A program made the translations under genes and the position numbers. Source: Streptomyces sp. TLI_105 (GTDB lineage: Bacteria > Actinomycetota > Actinomycetes > Streptomycetales > Streptomycetaceae). From it: a stretch of DNA of 64,000 nucleotides. Positions 23,506 through 32,005 of this stretch are shown one piece after another. Numbering within the stretch: the stretch's first letter is position 1; the number at the start of each line of letters is the position of its first letter. Below the pieces are notes generated by a model, which was not told where the DNA came from, searched no databases, and worked only from the letters and a program-made list of their open reading frames with translations. The stretch lies in contig NZ_FNSM01000001.1 of assembly GCF_900105415.1 (NCBI RefSeq), forward strand, positions 8,440,001 to 8,504,000. Direction: 5' to 3'.

Positions 23506-25292
23506 CGGGAGACCCAGCCGCCCGGCACACCCGCCGCGACCGTGACCGGCGTCGCCACCGCCCCCGTCGCCCGCGCGCGCAGCGCGTCCAGGGCGCTCCG
23601 GCATGCCGCCACGATCCGCGCGTTCTCCGCCGTGTCGCGGACGGCGACGCGGACGGTCCGTCCCTCGTACGCCGGGGACATCGGCGACAGGTCCCGCAGG
23701 TAGACGTCGTGGCGCCGGCACTCACGCACCAGCCGGGCCGCGCTCGGTCCGCTCGGCGGCAGGGTCACGGTGAGGAAGTTCGCCACGCCCTCGTCGACCG
23801 AGAAGAACCCGTCGAGCTCCGAAAGCCCGGCGGCGAGCCCGCGCCGCAGCACCGCGGTACGCGCCCAGCGTTCCGCGTAGTACCCCGGGTCGCGCAGCGC
23901 CGTCACGGCGGCCAGCTGGGCCGGCAGACTCACGGGCCACGGCGGCGTCCAGCGGCGCAGCTCCCCGGCCGTGTCCGGGTCGGCCACCAGATACGCGGCC
24001 CGCATCCCCGACAGCGCGTACATCTTCGAAAGCGACGTGCACACCACCACCCGGGCATCGACCGAAGCGAGCCCGGCCAGCGACTCCGCAGGATCGACAT
24101 AGCCCAGATACGCCTCGTCGATCCACCACCGGGTCCGCGCGGGAGAGGCCTCGATCACCGCCCGCAGCGCGTCGGCGGAAGCGTGGCGGCCGGTCGGATT
24201 GTTCGGATTGACCACCACCACGAGGTCGTACCGACCGCTCCCGGTCGCGGCGGCGAGCCGGGCCGGATCGAGCAGCCAGCCGTCCTCCCGGCGCAGCCGG
24301 AGCCGGTCCACCTGGCAGCCGATCACCCGCTCGGTGACATGGGCGTACTCGCCATAGCTCGGATCAAGCAGCAGCACCCGACTCTCCGGCGTCAACCACC
24401 GGCCGAACGCCCGGAAGATCAGATCGGACGAACCCGCCCCGACGACCAGCGACTCCACCGACAGCCCACGGACCCCGGCGATCTCCGCGAGCAACCCTTC
24501 CGCACCCGTCGGCGGCGAGGTCCGCGCCGCCCACCCCGGATCCTCCGACAACACCCCGCGGACCTCCGGAGACGGAGGGAACCAGGCATCCAGCACATCG
24601 GCCGCGACCACCTCGTGACGGCGGGCCAGCGTCCGGAAGTCCGTACCGATCGCGGAGAAGAAGGCACCGCCGTGCTCGCAGCCGTCCGCGCGCGGCGCGA
24701 ACTCCACGTCCAACCGCCAGTCGAGACCCACCCGCAGCCGCTCCAAGGTCCGGCCGTGACGCTCCCGGACCGTCCTCGTCAGCTCGGCCACGGAACCGCT
24801 CAGCACCTCGAACGAGACCGCGCCCGAGCGGACCGGCCGCCCCACCGGCCGCAACCCGGCGGCGAGGTACATGTCCAGCAGCTCCGTGCGTCCCATCGCC
24901 ACCACCTGGCGGCCGCCCCGCGCCGCGACCCAGCGCAGCGCCGCGTACATGAGGAGCGGCGCCGCCACGGTGGACCGCCAGCGCTCCTCGACGGTCAGGA
25001 CGCGGATCTCGAACGGCGCCTCTTCCGACAGGACCGGCAGCTCCTCGCGCGTCAGGTACTTGTCCAGCGCGTAGCGACCGACCCACGGCGGGGTGAGACT
25101 GACGAAACCGATCCGCGTCTCCCCACGCGCGGCCACGAGATACACGTTGTCGCCGTCGAGCCCGTCGCTCAACCGCCCGGACGGATGCACCGGATGTTGG
25201 CCCAGTTCCTCCGCGTACACCCGATGCCGCAGCTCGTGAATCCAGTCGTGATCACTGGGCGTGGCTGCGCGCAGCTGTATGGCGTGGTCCAT
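23502..25292 (-). CDS. Acyltransferase-like/PLP aminotransferase fusion
   Basis: A 596-aa two-domain protein. Residues about 1-200 have a GNAT/autoinducer-synthase-like look (RHRVYAEELGQHP, then YLVAARGETRIGFVSLTPP and EIRVLTVEERWRSTVAAPLLMYA). Residues about 240-590 form a class I/II aminotransferase of the HisC type: VVGAGSSDLIFRAFGRWLTP, VVNPNNPTGR, the Asp/Tyr pair in WIDEAYLGYV, the PLP lysine in TSLSKMYALSGMRAAYLV, and an Arg in EGRTVRVAVRD. The start at 25292 has GGGGAG 7 nt upstream. It is coupled to the CdsA-like gene. An acyl-amino-compound or modified-lipid headgroup pathway is conceivable, but no product can be assigned. Confidence 0.82.
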   Translation of the reverse strand: MDHAIQLRAATPSDHDWIHELRHRVYAEELGQHPVHPSGRLSDGLDGDNVYLVAARGETRIGFVSLTPPWVGRYALDKYLTREELPVLSEEAPFEIRVLTVEERWRSTVAAPLLMYAALRWVAARGGRQVVAMGRTELLDMYLAAGLRPVGRPVRSGAVSFEVLSGSVAELTRTVRERHGRTLERLRVGLDWRLDVEFAPRADGCEHGGAFFSAIGTDFRTLARRHEVVAADVLDAWFPPSPEVRGVLSEDPGWAARTSPPTGAEGLLAEIAGVRGLSVESLVVGAGSSDLIFRAFGRWLTPESRVLLLDPSYGEYAHVTERVIGCQVDRLRLRREDGWLLDPARLAAATGSGRYDLVVVVNPNNPTGRHASADALRAVIEASPARTRWWIDEAYLGYVDPAESLAGLASVDARVVVCTSLSKMYALSGMRAAYLVADPDTAGELRRWTPPWPVSLPAQLAAVTALRDPGYYAERWARTAVLRRGLAAGLSELDGFFSVDEGVANFLTVTLPPSGPSAARLVRECRRHDVYLRDLSPMSPAYEGRTVRVAVRDTAENARIVAACRSALDALRARATGAVATPVTVAAGVPGGWVSR

Positions 25293-25357
25293 GAGCGTCT
25301 CCCCTGAGGCGATCCGGCATTCGCTCCCCAGCATGGAGGAGCCCGACGGACGACACC

Positions 25358-25373
25358 TGAGTACGTGTACTCA
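25358..25373. promoter_or_regulatory. 16-bp perfect palindrome upstream of the fusion operon
   Basis: TGAGTAC-GT-GTACTCA lies 66 bp before the start of the aminotransferase fusion gene and is a likely operator. No dedicated regulator gene is adjacent. Confidence 0.55.
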
Positions 25374-25481
25374 CTTCGGTCACTGTCGCCGGGGATGTTC
25401 GAGGGTGGCGCGGCCGCGTTCGACGAGCGGCTTCGTCCCGCCGTACTGCAGGGCCGACGGTACGGGGAAGCAGGACCTCCT

Positions 25482-25758
25482 CATGCGTCGTGACCGGATC
25501 GGCGAACGCGCAGAGCGGTGGCGGGCACACCCGCAGGCCTGCCGTCCGGACGACAGGGGCACGTTCGAGTCCGGTACCACCGAGCCGGCCGACATCCTGC
25601 GCAACTACCTCGACCTGGAAACCGGAGCAGGCTGTAATGGCTTCACCCTTTACACGGACACCGTTGCCGACGCCGATTTCCTCTACAACCCCGACAGCTA
25701 CACCGCGCCCCACACCGTCATGGACATGAAGCCGCCGTACGTGACCGGCAAGAGTTGA
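25482..25758 (+). CDS. Possible small or truncated hypothetical gene
   Basis: The frame from ATG 25482 encodes about 91 aa. The second half (NYLDLETGAGCNGFTLYTDT, then ADADFLYNPDSYTAPHT) reads like a genuine protein, whereas the first half is Arg-rich and less convincing. A weak AGGA precedes the ATG. It may be the 3' end of a gene that lost its start. Family not recognised. Confidence 0.3.
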
Positions 25759-25899
25759 TCACGTCAACACCGCGGCCGGACGGCTTCGACCAGGACAAAT
25801 GCTCCGCCACGACCGCCCGAACATCCCCGTGCCACAGGAGAGCGATGATGGGCATCGAAGGCGCCGTGTCCTCGAAGGTTCTTGATCGTTTGAACCGGT

Positions 25900-26535
25900 G
25901 TGGGTATCAGTGCTGTCCGAGGTCGGGCGACGACTGCCGTGCTGGCGATGCTGCTCGTCGGCGGTTGCTCGGTAAAGTCGCAGCCGACGCTGCCGGCATC
26001 GGAGCAGGGCCGCAGGGACCTGATCAAAGCCGCCCAGCAGATGCTGGTGAACCGGTGCATGACTGCCCGTGGCGCTGCCGGGCAGCCTCCACGACAGGAG
26101 GCCTTGTTCGGTGCCGGTCCGGCTGAACTGTCGGTCACCCTCGCCACCGGCTACACCGTCCGCATGCATACCGACGGCTGCCTGGCCGAGGCCCACCGCT
26201 TCCTCTACGGTGACCAAGCCCGCTGGTTCCGCGCCGAGGTCACCGTCAACAATCTGCGCCCCGAGGCCCAGGTCCGACTCGCCGAGGACCCCGGCTACCG
26301 GGCAGCGCTCGCCCGCCGAGCCGCCTGCCCTGACGAGGACACCCGATGTGCGCGGGCAAGCGGCCTGGATGAGCTGCGCGCCCGGCTTGAGCCCCTCCGG
26401 CTCGCCGAGGTCCGTGCCGCGCACCGCGAGGAGATCGCCACTTACCACCAGTTGCGCGACCGCGCACTGCACCGCGCGGCCGGGCTGCTGGCCGGTCAAT
26501 CAACCCCCCATCAGAAAGATCGAGCCCCCTCATGA
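25900..26535 (+). CDS. Putative lipoprotein
   Basis: A 211-aa protein starting at GTG 25900. It has a short Arg-containing n-region, a hydrophobic stretch and the lipobox LLVGGC at about residue 23, so it should be lipid-anchored outside the membrane. The mature part is helical and charged, with pairs of Cys (NRCMTARG, DGCLAEA, AACPDEDTRCARA) that may form disulfides, and FLYGDQARWFRAEVTVNNLRPEAQ. Its stop overlaps the ATG of the I36 inhibitor gene (ATGA), so the two are co-translated. Function unknown. Confidence 0.75.
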   Translation: MGISAVRGRATTAVLAMLLVGGCSVKSQPTLPASEQGRRDLIKAAQQMLVNRCMTARGAAGQPPRQEALFGAGPAELSVTLATGYTVRMHTDGCLAEAHRFLYGDQARWFRAEVTVNNLRPEAQVRLAEDPGYRAALARRAACPDEDTRCARASGLDELRARLEPLRLAEVRAAHREEIATYHQLRDRALHRAAGLLAGQSTPHQKDRAPS

Positions 26536-26909
26536 CGAAAAGCAGGCTGCTCACCGCCACCGCAGCGGCGTTCCTCCTCCTCACCGGCGGCCTCGCCGCG
26601 GCCGGTTCGGCCGGCGCGGCCGACTGTCCCAGTGGCGAGTTCTGCGCTTGGGAAAACGCCGACTTCGGTGGTCAGCGCGCCAACTGGTCGGGTGACGACG
26701 GCTGGTGGGAGAGCTGGATCGCCGACGAAGACTCCTCCTGGGCCAACCACGGAATTTCCGGTCCGGGCATCAAGGACCACGTCCAGGTCTACTCCGGGGC
26801 CCACCAGGGCGGCCACATGACCATCTGTCTCACCCCAGGCCAGGAGGTCAACTACAACTCCGCAGCCAATGACAACGGCGACTCCCACACCTGGGCCATG
26901 AGCTGCTGA
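26532..26909 (+). CDS. Secreted peptidase inhibitor family I36 protein
   Basis: A 125-aa exported protein. The signal peptide (MTKSRLLTATAAAFLLLTGG...) ends near SAGAA. The mature part has the compact I36 pattern of aromatic, Gly and Cys residues: CPSGEFCAWENADFGGQRANW, SSWANHGISGPG, VQVYSGAHQGG and CLTPGQEV, ending TWAMSC. It is related to the gamma-crystallin-like Streptomyces metalloproteinase inhibitor fold. Four cysteines probably form two disulfides. Coupled to the lipoprotein gene by a 4-bp overlap and followed by a strong terminator. Confidence 0.88.
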   Translation: MTKSRLLTATAAAFLLLTGGLAAAGSAGAADCPSGEFCAWENADFGGQRANWSGDDGWWESWIADEDSSWANHGISGPGIKDHVQVYSGAHQGGHMTICLTPGQEVNYNSAANDNGDSHTWAMSC

Positions 26910-26921
26910 AGCCATGCACCT

Positions 26922-26960
26922 GCCGAGGCCCCGCGGACACGGTCCAGTCGGGGCCTCGGC
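26922..26960 (+). terminator. Hairpin terminator after the I36 inhibitor gene
   Basis: GCCGAGGCCCCG and CGGGGCCTCGGC form a perfect 12-bp stem with a 15-nt loop, 13 nt after the stop codon. Confidence 0.8.
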
Positions 26961-26962
26961 TC

Positions 26963-27412
26963 TCCCGTCTGGCGACTGGTCCACTGAGTTCTGCGGCGGC
27001 GCGGCGGAGTTCGCCGAGGGCCTGACCGAAGTCGGCGACTGCGGCGACCTGGGGTGTGGACAGGTGGGGGAGGCCTGGTCGGGGTTCGCCGGCAGAGGCA
27101 GGCAGGCCACAGGGGAGTCTGGGTAAGCCCCCTGGGGCGGTGACGTGCCCGCCCCGGCCGGAGTGCGCTGGAGGCAAACCTGGCCGGTCGTCCCGGCCGT
27201 CGCCGTGCGGTTTCGAAACGAGGCAGACGGCCGTACGGCGCGATGCGCATCGCATGGGGCGGGTGTGGAGCGAACGGGCGCTGCGCGTCGCCACCCACAC
27301 TGCTCAGGTGCTGGTGACCGCGGGCGCGCCTGGAGCGGAGGTCCGATGGCTGGTGGGTGGAGCCGTAACCGTTTGGCGGTGTCCTGGTTTCCCCTCCTAC
27401 GATGCTGGTGCG
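26963..27412. other. No confident gene
   Basis: About 450 bp of G/C-rich DNA between the terminator and the tRNA-like element. A minus-strand stretch near 26990-27100 (QALGELRRAAAELSGPVARR) looks mildly protein-like but has no family match that I recognise and no clear start. Confidence 0.35.
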
Positions 27413-27426
27413 GTTCTCGTCGTCTA

Positions 27427-28606
27427 CTGAGGTTGAACTCGTGGTGTCGTAGGGGCTGACGGCTGGTTGCTCATGCGGTATCAACGGGGCATGCGGTATC
27501 CACAAGGGGGCGGGCTGACCCCGGAACGGCAGCAGTTCCGCGAGGAGTTGCGGCTCCAGGCGGCCGAGCGGTTCGCCCAGGGCGAGGCAAGCTCGGTGAT
27601 CGCCAAGGACCTTCGGGTCAGCGTCCGTTCGGTGCAGCGGTGGCGGCAGGTGTGGGATGAGGGCGGTCCGCGGGCTCTGCGGTCCCAGGGGCCGGCGTCG
27701 CTGCCGAGGCTGAGCCAGAAGCAGTTTGCCCAGCTGGAGGCGGAGCTGGCCAAGGGGTCTGCCGCGCACGGCTGGGAAGACCAACGCTGGACCCTGAGCC
27801 GTGTGAAGACGGTGATCGGCCGGCGCTTCCACCTGACCTACACGGTCCAGGGCGTGCGCAAGCTACTCGTGCGCAACGGCTGGTCCTGTCAGGTGCCGGC
27901 TCGACGGGCCATGGAGCGGGACGACGACGCGGTGGCCGGGTGGGTCAAAGAGGTGTGGCCCTGCGCGGAAGACTCGCGGCGGCCCGTGGAGCCTGGCTCG
28001 TGTTCGAGGACGAAGCCGGTTTCTCCATGACGCCGCCGCAGGCCAAGACCTGGTCGCAGCGCGGCCGGACCCCGGTGGTGCGGGTCCGAGGCCGTTCCCG
28101 CAGACGGATATCGATCGCCGCGCTGACCTGCTACAAACCCGGCCACCGGTCCCGGCTGATCTACCGGCCACGCAGGGACGACGGCCAACGCGACGGACGC
28201 AAGAGCTTCTCCTGGCGCGACTACCGTGACCTGCTGATCGCAGCACACCAGCAACTCGGCGGCCCGATCGTGCTCGTCTGGGACAACCTCAACGTCCACA
28301 AAGCCGCCGGCCTGCGCGAGTTCGCCGAGGCCCGGGACTGGCTGACCATCTACTACCTGCCGCCCTACGCACCCGACCTCAACCCCGTCGAAGGGATCTG
28401 GTCCCTCCTGCGACGCGGCTGGCTCTCCAACGTCGCCTTCAGCACCCCCGAACACCTCGTCCAGCGCATCCGACGCGGCCTACGGCACATCCAGTACCGC
28501 AGCGACCTCATAGACGGCTGCCTCGCCGAGACCGGCCTGCCCATCAAACCCGCCTGAGCAACAAACCCGCCTGAGCAACAACACGACACCACGAGTTCAA
28601 CCTCAG
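27427..28606 (+). mobile_element. IS630-family insertion sequence (1180 bp)
   Basis: Terminal inverted repeats of 23 bp beginning CTGAGGTTGAACTCGTGG match perfectly at both ends, with TA duplicated outside (27425-27426 and 28607-28608). Different family member from the copy at 12574. It carries one transposase split over two frames. Confidence 0.88.
27491..28557 (+). CDS. IS630-family transposase in two frames
   Basis: The first frame (to about 27955) encodes the helix-turn-helix half: REELRLQAAERFAQGEASSV, then DLRVSVRSVQRWRQVWDEGG and GVRKLLVRNGWSCQVPARRA. The second frame, reached by a -1 step near 27950-27960, encodes the catalytic half: WLVFEDEAGFSMTPPQAKTW (first Asp), IVLVWDNLNVHKAAGL (second) and LPPYAPDLNPVEGIWSLLRR (Glu). 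A -1 programmed shift is common for this IS type, but no canonical slippery heptamer is obvious, so a one-base mutation is equally possible. Start taken at ATG 27491; ATG 27473 is an alternative. Confidence 0.8.
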
Positions 28607-28772
28607 TAACGGCCGAGGACACTGGTCTCCGGTTCGCCGGAATCAGACACCCGGGTTCGATCCCGGCGAGCGCTGTTCTCTCCACCGGTCCGCTCCCCGC
28701 ACCCGCGGTGATGGTCCCGGGCCTTGCCACTGGCCCACACATGTCGGCGCCTACGGGGCTGGGCTCCCGTCC

Positions 28773-29180
28773 ATGAGTCATCAGCCCCCTTATGCCAGCC
28801 GGTTCCTCGGTGAGTTCCAGGAGCTTGAGCATGGCCGGCCTGATGGCCCTTCGCTCCGCGCCGGCATCCGTGGTCAAGCCGGACCGGACGGACACCGGAT
28901 CGCTCGGTACCTCCGTTCCGGATCCGTACTCGCTGCCACGGGAACCCGCGTGCACGATGTCCTCAGTTCCGACCGCGAACCGATCGACGTGCTCCGGTTG
29001 CACACCGACGGTCAGTGGCTCTGGTACTCGGACCTTGCCCACTACGTCGAGCGCTACCACATCGCACTGGACGAAGAGTTCCTCCAGCACGCCCGAAACC
29101 GGAACTTCACCCCGCCCCAGCTGTCACATGCCGACCTCCTCAAGATCGAGGAGACTCTGTTCGGCACTGAGAAATCCTGA
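28773..29180 (+). CDS. Conserved hypothetical protein (135 aa)
   Basis: A soluble protein with good codon usage, including EPIDVLRLHTDGQWLWYSDLA and HYVERYHIALDEEFLQHARN in its C-terminal half. The N-terminal 50 residues are less structured. No signal peptide or membrane helix. I recall similar small proteins in Streptomyces without an assigned role. No strong ribosome binding site is visible before the ATG. Confidence 0.6.
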   Translation: MSHQPPYASRFLGEFQELEHGRPDGPSLRAGIRGQAGPDGHRIARYLRSGSVLAATGTRVHDVLSSDREPIDVLRLHTDGQWLWYSDLAHYVERYHIALDEEFLQHARNRNFTPPQLSHADLLKIEETLFGTEKS

Positions 29181-29239
29181 CCACCGGCCGAACTTGACGC
29201 GTTACGGGCCCGAGGCGTCTATCAGGGGCAGAGCCTCGC

Positions 29240-29264
29240 CTGCTCCCCCTGCTGGGATGGTCCC
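29240..29264. repeat. Solo CRISPR-repeat-like unit
   Basis: CTGCTCCCC followed by CTGCTGGGATGGTCCC resembles a type I-E repeat with a 4-nt deletion at the loop (compare the units at 41730 and 6022). It is alone; no partner unit lies at 60-62 nt on either side. Confidence 0.3.
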
Positions 29265-29295
29265 CGAGCCGTCCGTGCGCGGCGGTCACCTGGCA

Positions 29296-29330
29296 GGTAG
29301 CAGGTAGCAGGTAGCAGGTAGCAGGTAGCA
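29296..29330. repeat. Five perfect GGTAGCA tandem repeats
   Basis: A 7-bp unit is repeated five times without change, preceded and followed by partial or mutated copies (GGCA, GGCAGCG). Likely copy-number variable by slippage. Confidence 0.8.
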
Positions 29331-29501
29331 GGCAGCGGGCAGCATCGCCCTGGCCCTCGGCTGGGGCGTGAGCGTGCCTTTCGCGCCCGGGCCGACCGGC
29401 TCTACGCAGCCGCAGGGGGGGGCAGCTCCTGATCGGCTTCCTGTTGCTGCCCGGCCACCTGCGGCGCTCGCGCCTGCGGTAGCTCCCTGCGGCCGCGCTG
29501 C

Positions 29502-30293
29502 TCAGATGCCGGTCAAGGCTGCCTCGGTGGGCTCCTCCTCCTTCGGCTGCTCCGCGACAGCGGCAGTGGTAGAGGCAGGGGCGTGGGCCGTGGGCCAGGT
29601 GTAGAGGGTGAGGCCCTGCCGGGTGTCCTTCTCCAGTTCGTCCTTCGCCACCAGCCTTTCCAGGGTGTTGCGGACGACCTGGTCCGACGTCGCGCGCTCG
29701 GGGTGGTCCGCCTTCAGCTCGGCGCTGATCTCGCTGACCTTCTTCGGCTCACCAGGCTGGCGGGCGAGGAGCTCCTTGAGGAGTTCACCGAGCGTGGGGG
29801 CCGTCGGCTTCACGGTCTGCTTCGCCGTCGTAGCCTTCTTGACGCCTGTCTTCTTGGCTGTCGGCGCCTTCCCGGCCACCGCCTTCTTTGCCACCACAGC
29901 CCCCTCCACGGCCGGGGCCTTCCCCGCGGGAGCCTTCTTGGCGACAGGCGCCTTCTTGGCGGCACGCTTGGCCCTGGTGGTCTTCTTCGCCGGAGCCTTC
30001 TTCACCGAAGAGGCGCCCGGGGTCTTCTCCGCCCTCGGCTGCGGCACGGCCGCAGCCTCCGCACCGGCGTCGGCCGCAACAGTGCCGTCCACCGGCTCGG
30101 CGGCAGCCGCCGGTTCACCCCCGGCGGCCGCCGGCAGGGACTCCAGCGTCGCGGCGAGCCACTTCTCCTCCTCCTGCAGCCGGCCCAGCCGAACAGTGAG
30201 AGTGGCCTGCTCGGCCTGGTTGGCGGCGAGATCAGCGGCGAGTTGCTCCGCGTACTTGCTCTGGATCGAGGTGTTGACCGGCTCCTCAGCCAT
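29502..30293 (-). CDS. Histone H1-like Lys/Ala-rich DNA-binding protein
   Basis: A 263-aa protein in three parts. Residues 1-60 form a probable coiled coil (KYAEQLAADLAANQAEQATL then RLGRLQEEEKWL). Residues about 95-170 are a lysine/alanine/proline-rich tract of KKAPAKK, KRAAKKAPVAKKAPAGKAP-type repeats, like histone H1 tails. Residues about 175-240 look like a winged-helix or SAP-like fold (LGELLKELLARQPGEPKKVS, then SDQVVRNTLERLVAKDELEK). The start at 30293 has GGAG close upstream. Streptomyces is known to use lysine-rich tails in nucleoid proteins such as HupS. A nucleoid-associated role is inferred from composition only. Confidence 0.75.
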   Translation of the reverse strand: MAEEPVNTSIQSKYAEQLAADLAANQAEQATLTVRLGRLQEEEKWLAATLESLPAAAGGEPAAAAEPVDGTVAADAGAEAAAVPQPRAEKTPGASSVKKAPAKKTTRAKRAAKKAPVAKKAPAGKAPAVEGAVVAKKAVAGKAPTAKKTGVKKATTAKQTVKPTAPTLGELLKELLARQPGEPKKVSEISAELKADHPERATSDQVVRNTLERLVAKDELEKDTRQGLTLYTWPTAHAPASTTAAVAEQPKEEEPTEAALTGI

Positions 30294-30495
30294 GCACTCC
30301 ACACTCCTCATGAGGGATGGGTATTGCTGCCGGATGCTACTTGTCGCAGACCGCGCCCGGGCGGTATAGCCCACAACACCCCTCAAACGATGCCCCGCAC
30401 CGCACCCCACCGACGTCAAAGACCCCCACGGTGGTCAGCTCCACAGCCAACCGGTGCGCCGCCCTCACCCCAGGAACAGTGGATAGGCTCCCGCC

Positions 30496-30912
30496 ATGAC
30501 TGCTGAGTGGTATGTCCTCATCGAGGAGGACACCAGGGTGACGGAGCGCGCCGACGGCGTCGACTTGAAGCTGCACCGCTGGAAGATGGTGGGTACTCAC
30601 CTGATTACGGGCACCGAGGAGCAAGCCGCAGCAGTGGCCCAGGACGCGGCCCTGCACTACATACCGGCAATCCTGGCTCGTCATGCCCGACCAGGAGACG
30701 AGCCGGCCCGGCACGCTTTCCTCACCCAGGACGGAGCCTGGCTGGTCCTTCTCAGGCAGCGGCACCGCGAGTGCCACATACGAGTGACCACAGCCCGGCT
30801 CATGCACGTACAAGAAGAGAAGCAAGCCCCCCAGAAAAGCCTGAAGGACAAACTCCTTGGCGTGCTGGAGGGCCCGCCGCCTTCCGCGAAACCGTGGACC
30901 CCCAAGGCATAG
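30496..30912 (+). CDS. Hypothetical protein (138 aa)
   Basis: Starts MTAEWYVLIEEDTRVTERAD. It is soluble, with alternating strands and a helix (EEQAAAVAQDAALHYIPAIL) and a basic, Pro-rich C-terminus (SLKDKLLGVLEGPPPSAKPWTP). The composition and codon pattern are those of an expressed Streptomyces gene. No family recognised. It is divergent from the H1-like gene by about 200 bp. Confidence 0.65.
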   Translation: MTAEWYVLIEEDTRVTERADGVDLKLHRWKMVGTHLITGTEEQAAAVAQDAALHYIPAILARHARPGDEPARHAFLTQDGAWLVLLRQRHRECHIRVTTARLMHVQEEKQAPQKSLKDKLLGVLEGPPPSAKPWTPKA

Positions 30913-30977
30913 AACCAGGGAAGCGTAACCCCGCCGAACTGCCGGTAGACGGCACAGATCGGGGTACACGGGCGCAC

Positions 30978-31265
30978 ATGGCACCGAAGACCGAACAATT
31001 CCTGCGGGCCGTACGGCAGCTGCGCCGGGTCCGTGCTCTCTACATGTCAGGCGTTCTGTTGTGGGCGGCTGCCGCGGCCTGGACGGGTGGGTCCCATCCG
31101 GGGAGCCCGCAGATGTGGGTCTCCCTGCTTCTCCTGGTGGTTTTCGCCGGTTTGCTGTGCACGGCCTGGGTGTGGCTGCGGCGTCTCCAGGTCGCCCCGG
31201 GGCGTCGGCCTGCGCATCACGCCGCACCTCGACGGGCCGTCACCTCACGCCACGCGAGCGTGTGA
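30978..31265 (+). CDS. Small two-helix membrane protein
   Basis: A 95-aa product from ATG 30978 (MAPKTEQFLRAVRQLRRVRA...) with two membrane segments, LYMSGVLLWAAAAAW (about 22-37) and VSLLLLVVFAGLLCTAWVWL (about 47-66), and a basic cytoplasmic N-terminus and C-terminus. It follows the previous gene by 65 bp in the same direction and may be co-transcribed. No family recognised. Confidence 0.55.
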   Translation: MAPKTEQFLRAVRQLRRVRALYMSGVLLWAAAAAWTGGSHPGSPQMWVSLLLLVVFAGLLCTAWVWLRRLQVAPGRRPAHHAAPRRAVTSRHASV

Positions 31266-31819
31266 ACCCGACCCCGCGCGAACCTGGATTTCGGGCGCGC
31301 GCAGGGGCCGCATCTTCCCTTGCCCGAGGGCGGCAGAGACGCGGACCGAGGCGAGAACGGCACTGCTCAAGGCAGACAGATGGCGGGTCAGAGGCCGTTC
31401 AGGGCGGGTTCACCACGCGGGACGGCACTCACACAATGAGGGCAACACCTTCTCCGTCCGGCTGGAAGTCGATGCCGCAGACCCGTACGAGGCCAAACCG
31501 GACGCCGCAAGGCTCGTCTCGGCCCCGCTGGAGAAGGCGGGAATCGCAAAATCCGACGCCCCGCTCGGACCACCGGCCGTCACCGGTCTCCACAGCGATC
31601 TCTCACCCTGCACGCCACACGGCAGTCGTGGCGCAAGACCCCCGAGATCCTCCACGGCCCTCGGCCGGCATCGAGCTTCACCCCGGTGCAGGCACCGAAC
31701 CGTTGAATCCGACCGACACGAGCCGGGTGAAGCTGATGGTTGGCACGCCGGCGGTCCCTGCCGGCTTGCAACGACGATGCGAGGGCATACGAGCAGCATC
31801 CCTCGAAAGGAGCTTGCTC
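31266..31819. other. No intact gene; one coding-like fragment
   Basis: Around 31437-31560 one frame reads NEGNTFSVRLEVDAADPYEA continuing KPDAARLVSAPLEKAGI, which is protein-like, but it lacks a start and soon degenerates. Probably a gene remnant. Confidence 0.35.
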
Positions 31820-32005
31820 ATGCTCGGCATAGTCGCAGCGGTGCTGTTCTTCGTCGCGTTCCTGATCAACGCGGCGGACATCGCCACCAATGCTGCGTTC
31901 ACCTCGACGAACGTGATGTTGCTCGGGCTGACCGCCCTCTCCCTCCAGGTGGCGGGCATCGGCGCCGGCCACGGCGCCAGACGGCGCCCCTGGTCCCGCT
32001 CTTGA
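31820..32005 (+). CDS. Small membrane protein (61 aa)
   Basis: AAAGGAG lies 7 nt before ATG 31820, an excellent site. The product has two hydrophobic segments, MLGIVAAVLFFVAFLINAAD and NVMLLGLTALSLQVAGIGAG, and a basic tail (HGARRRPWSRS). The same size and layout occur in small phage- or stress-associated Streptomyces proteins, but no function can be given. Confidence 0.68.
   Translation: MLGIVAAVLFFVAFLINAADIATNAAFTSTNVMLLGLTALSLQVAGIGAGHGARRRPWSRS

Larger units (their letters stand above)
27413..28673 (+). ncRNA. tRNA-like sequence split by an IS630 element
   Basis: Removing the IS and one TA joins 27413-27426 to 28609-28673 into a cloverleaf. The acceptor arms GTTCTCG and CGAGCGC pair at 6 of 7 positions. 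The D-stem is GTC/GAC with loop TAACGGCCGAG, and the T-stem is CCGGG/CCCGG with a 6-nt loop TTCGAT. In place of an anticodon loop, the CTGGT/ATCAG stem continues through a bulged C into TCCGG-ttcg-CCGGA. There is therefore no anticodon and no seven-base T-loop. It is either a decayed tRNA or an anticodon-less tRNA-like RNA. The IS landed at the TA of the D-loop. Confidence 0.45.

Noticed and set aside
23463..25307. 614-codon plus-strand frame over the aminotransferase fusion
   Set aside because: Antisense shadow; Arg/Pro/His-rich without domains.
29240..29330. Treating the solo CRISPR-like unit and GGTAGCA repeats as one array
   Set aside because: The 7-bp tandem units are too short and contiguous; there is no spacer structure.
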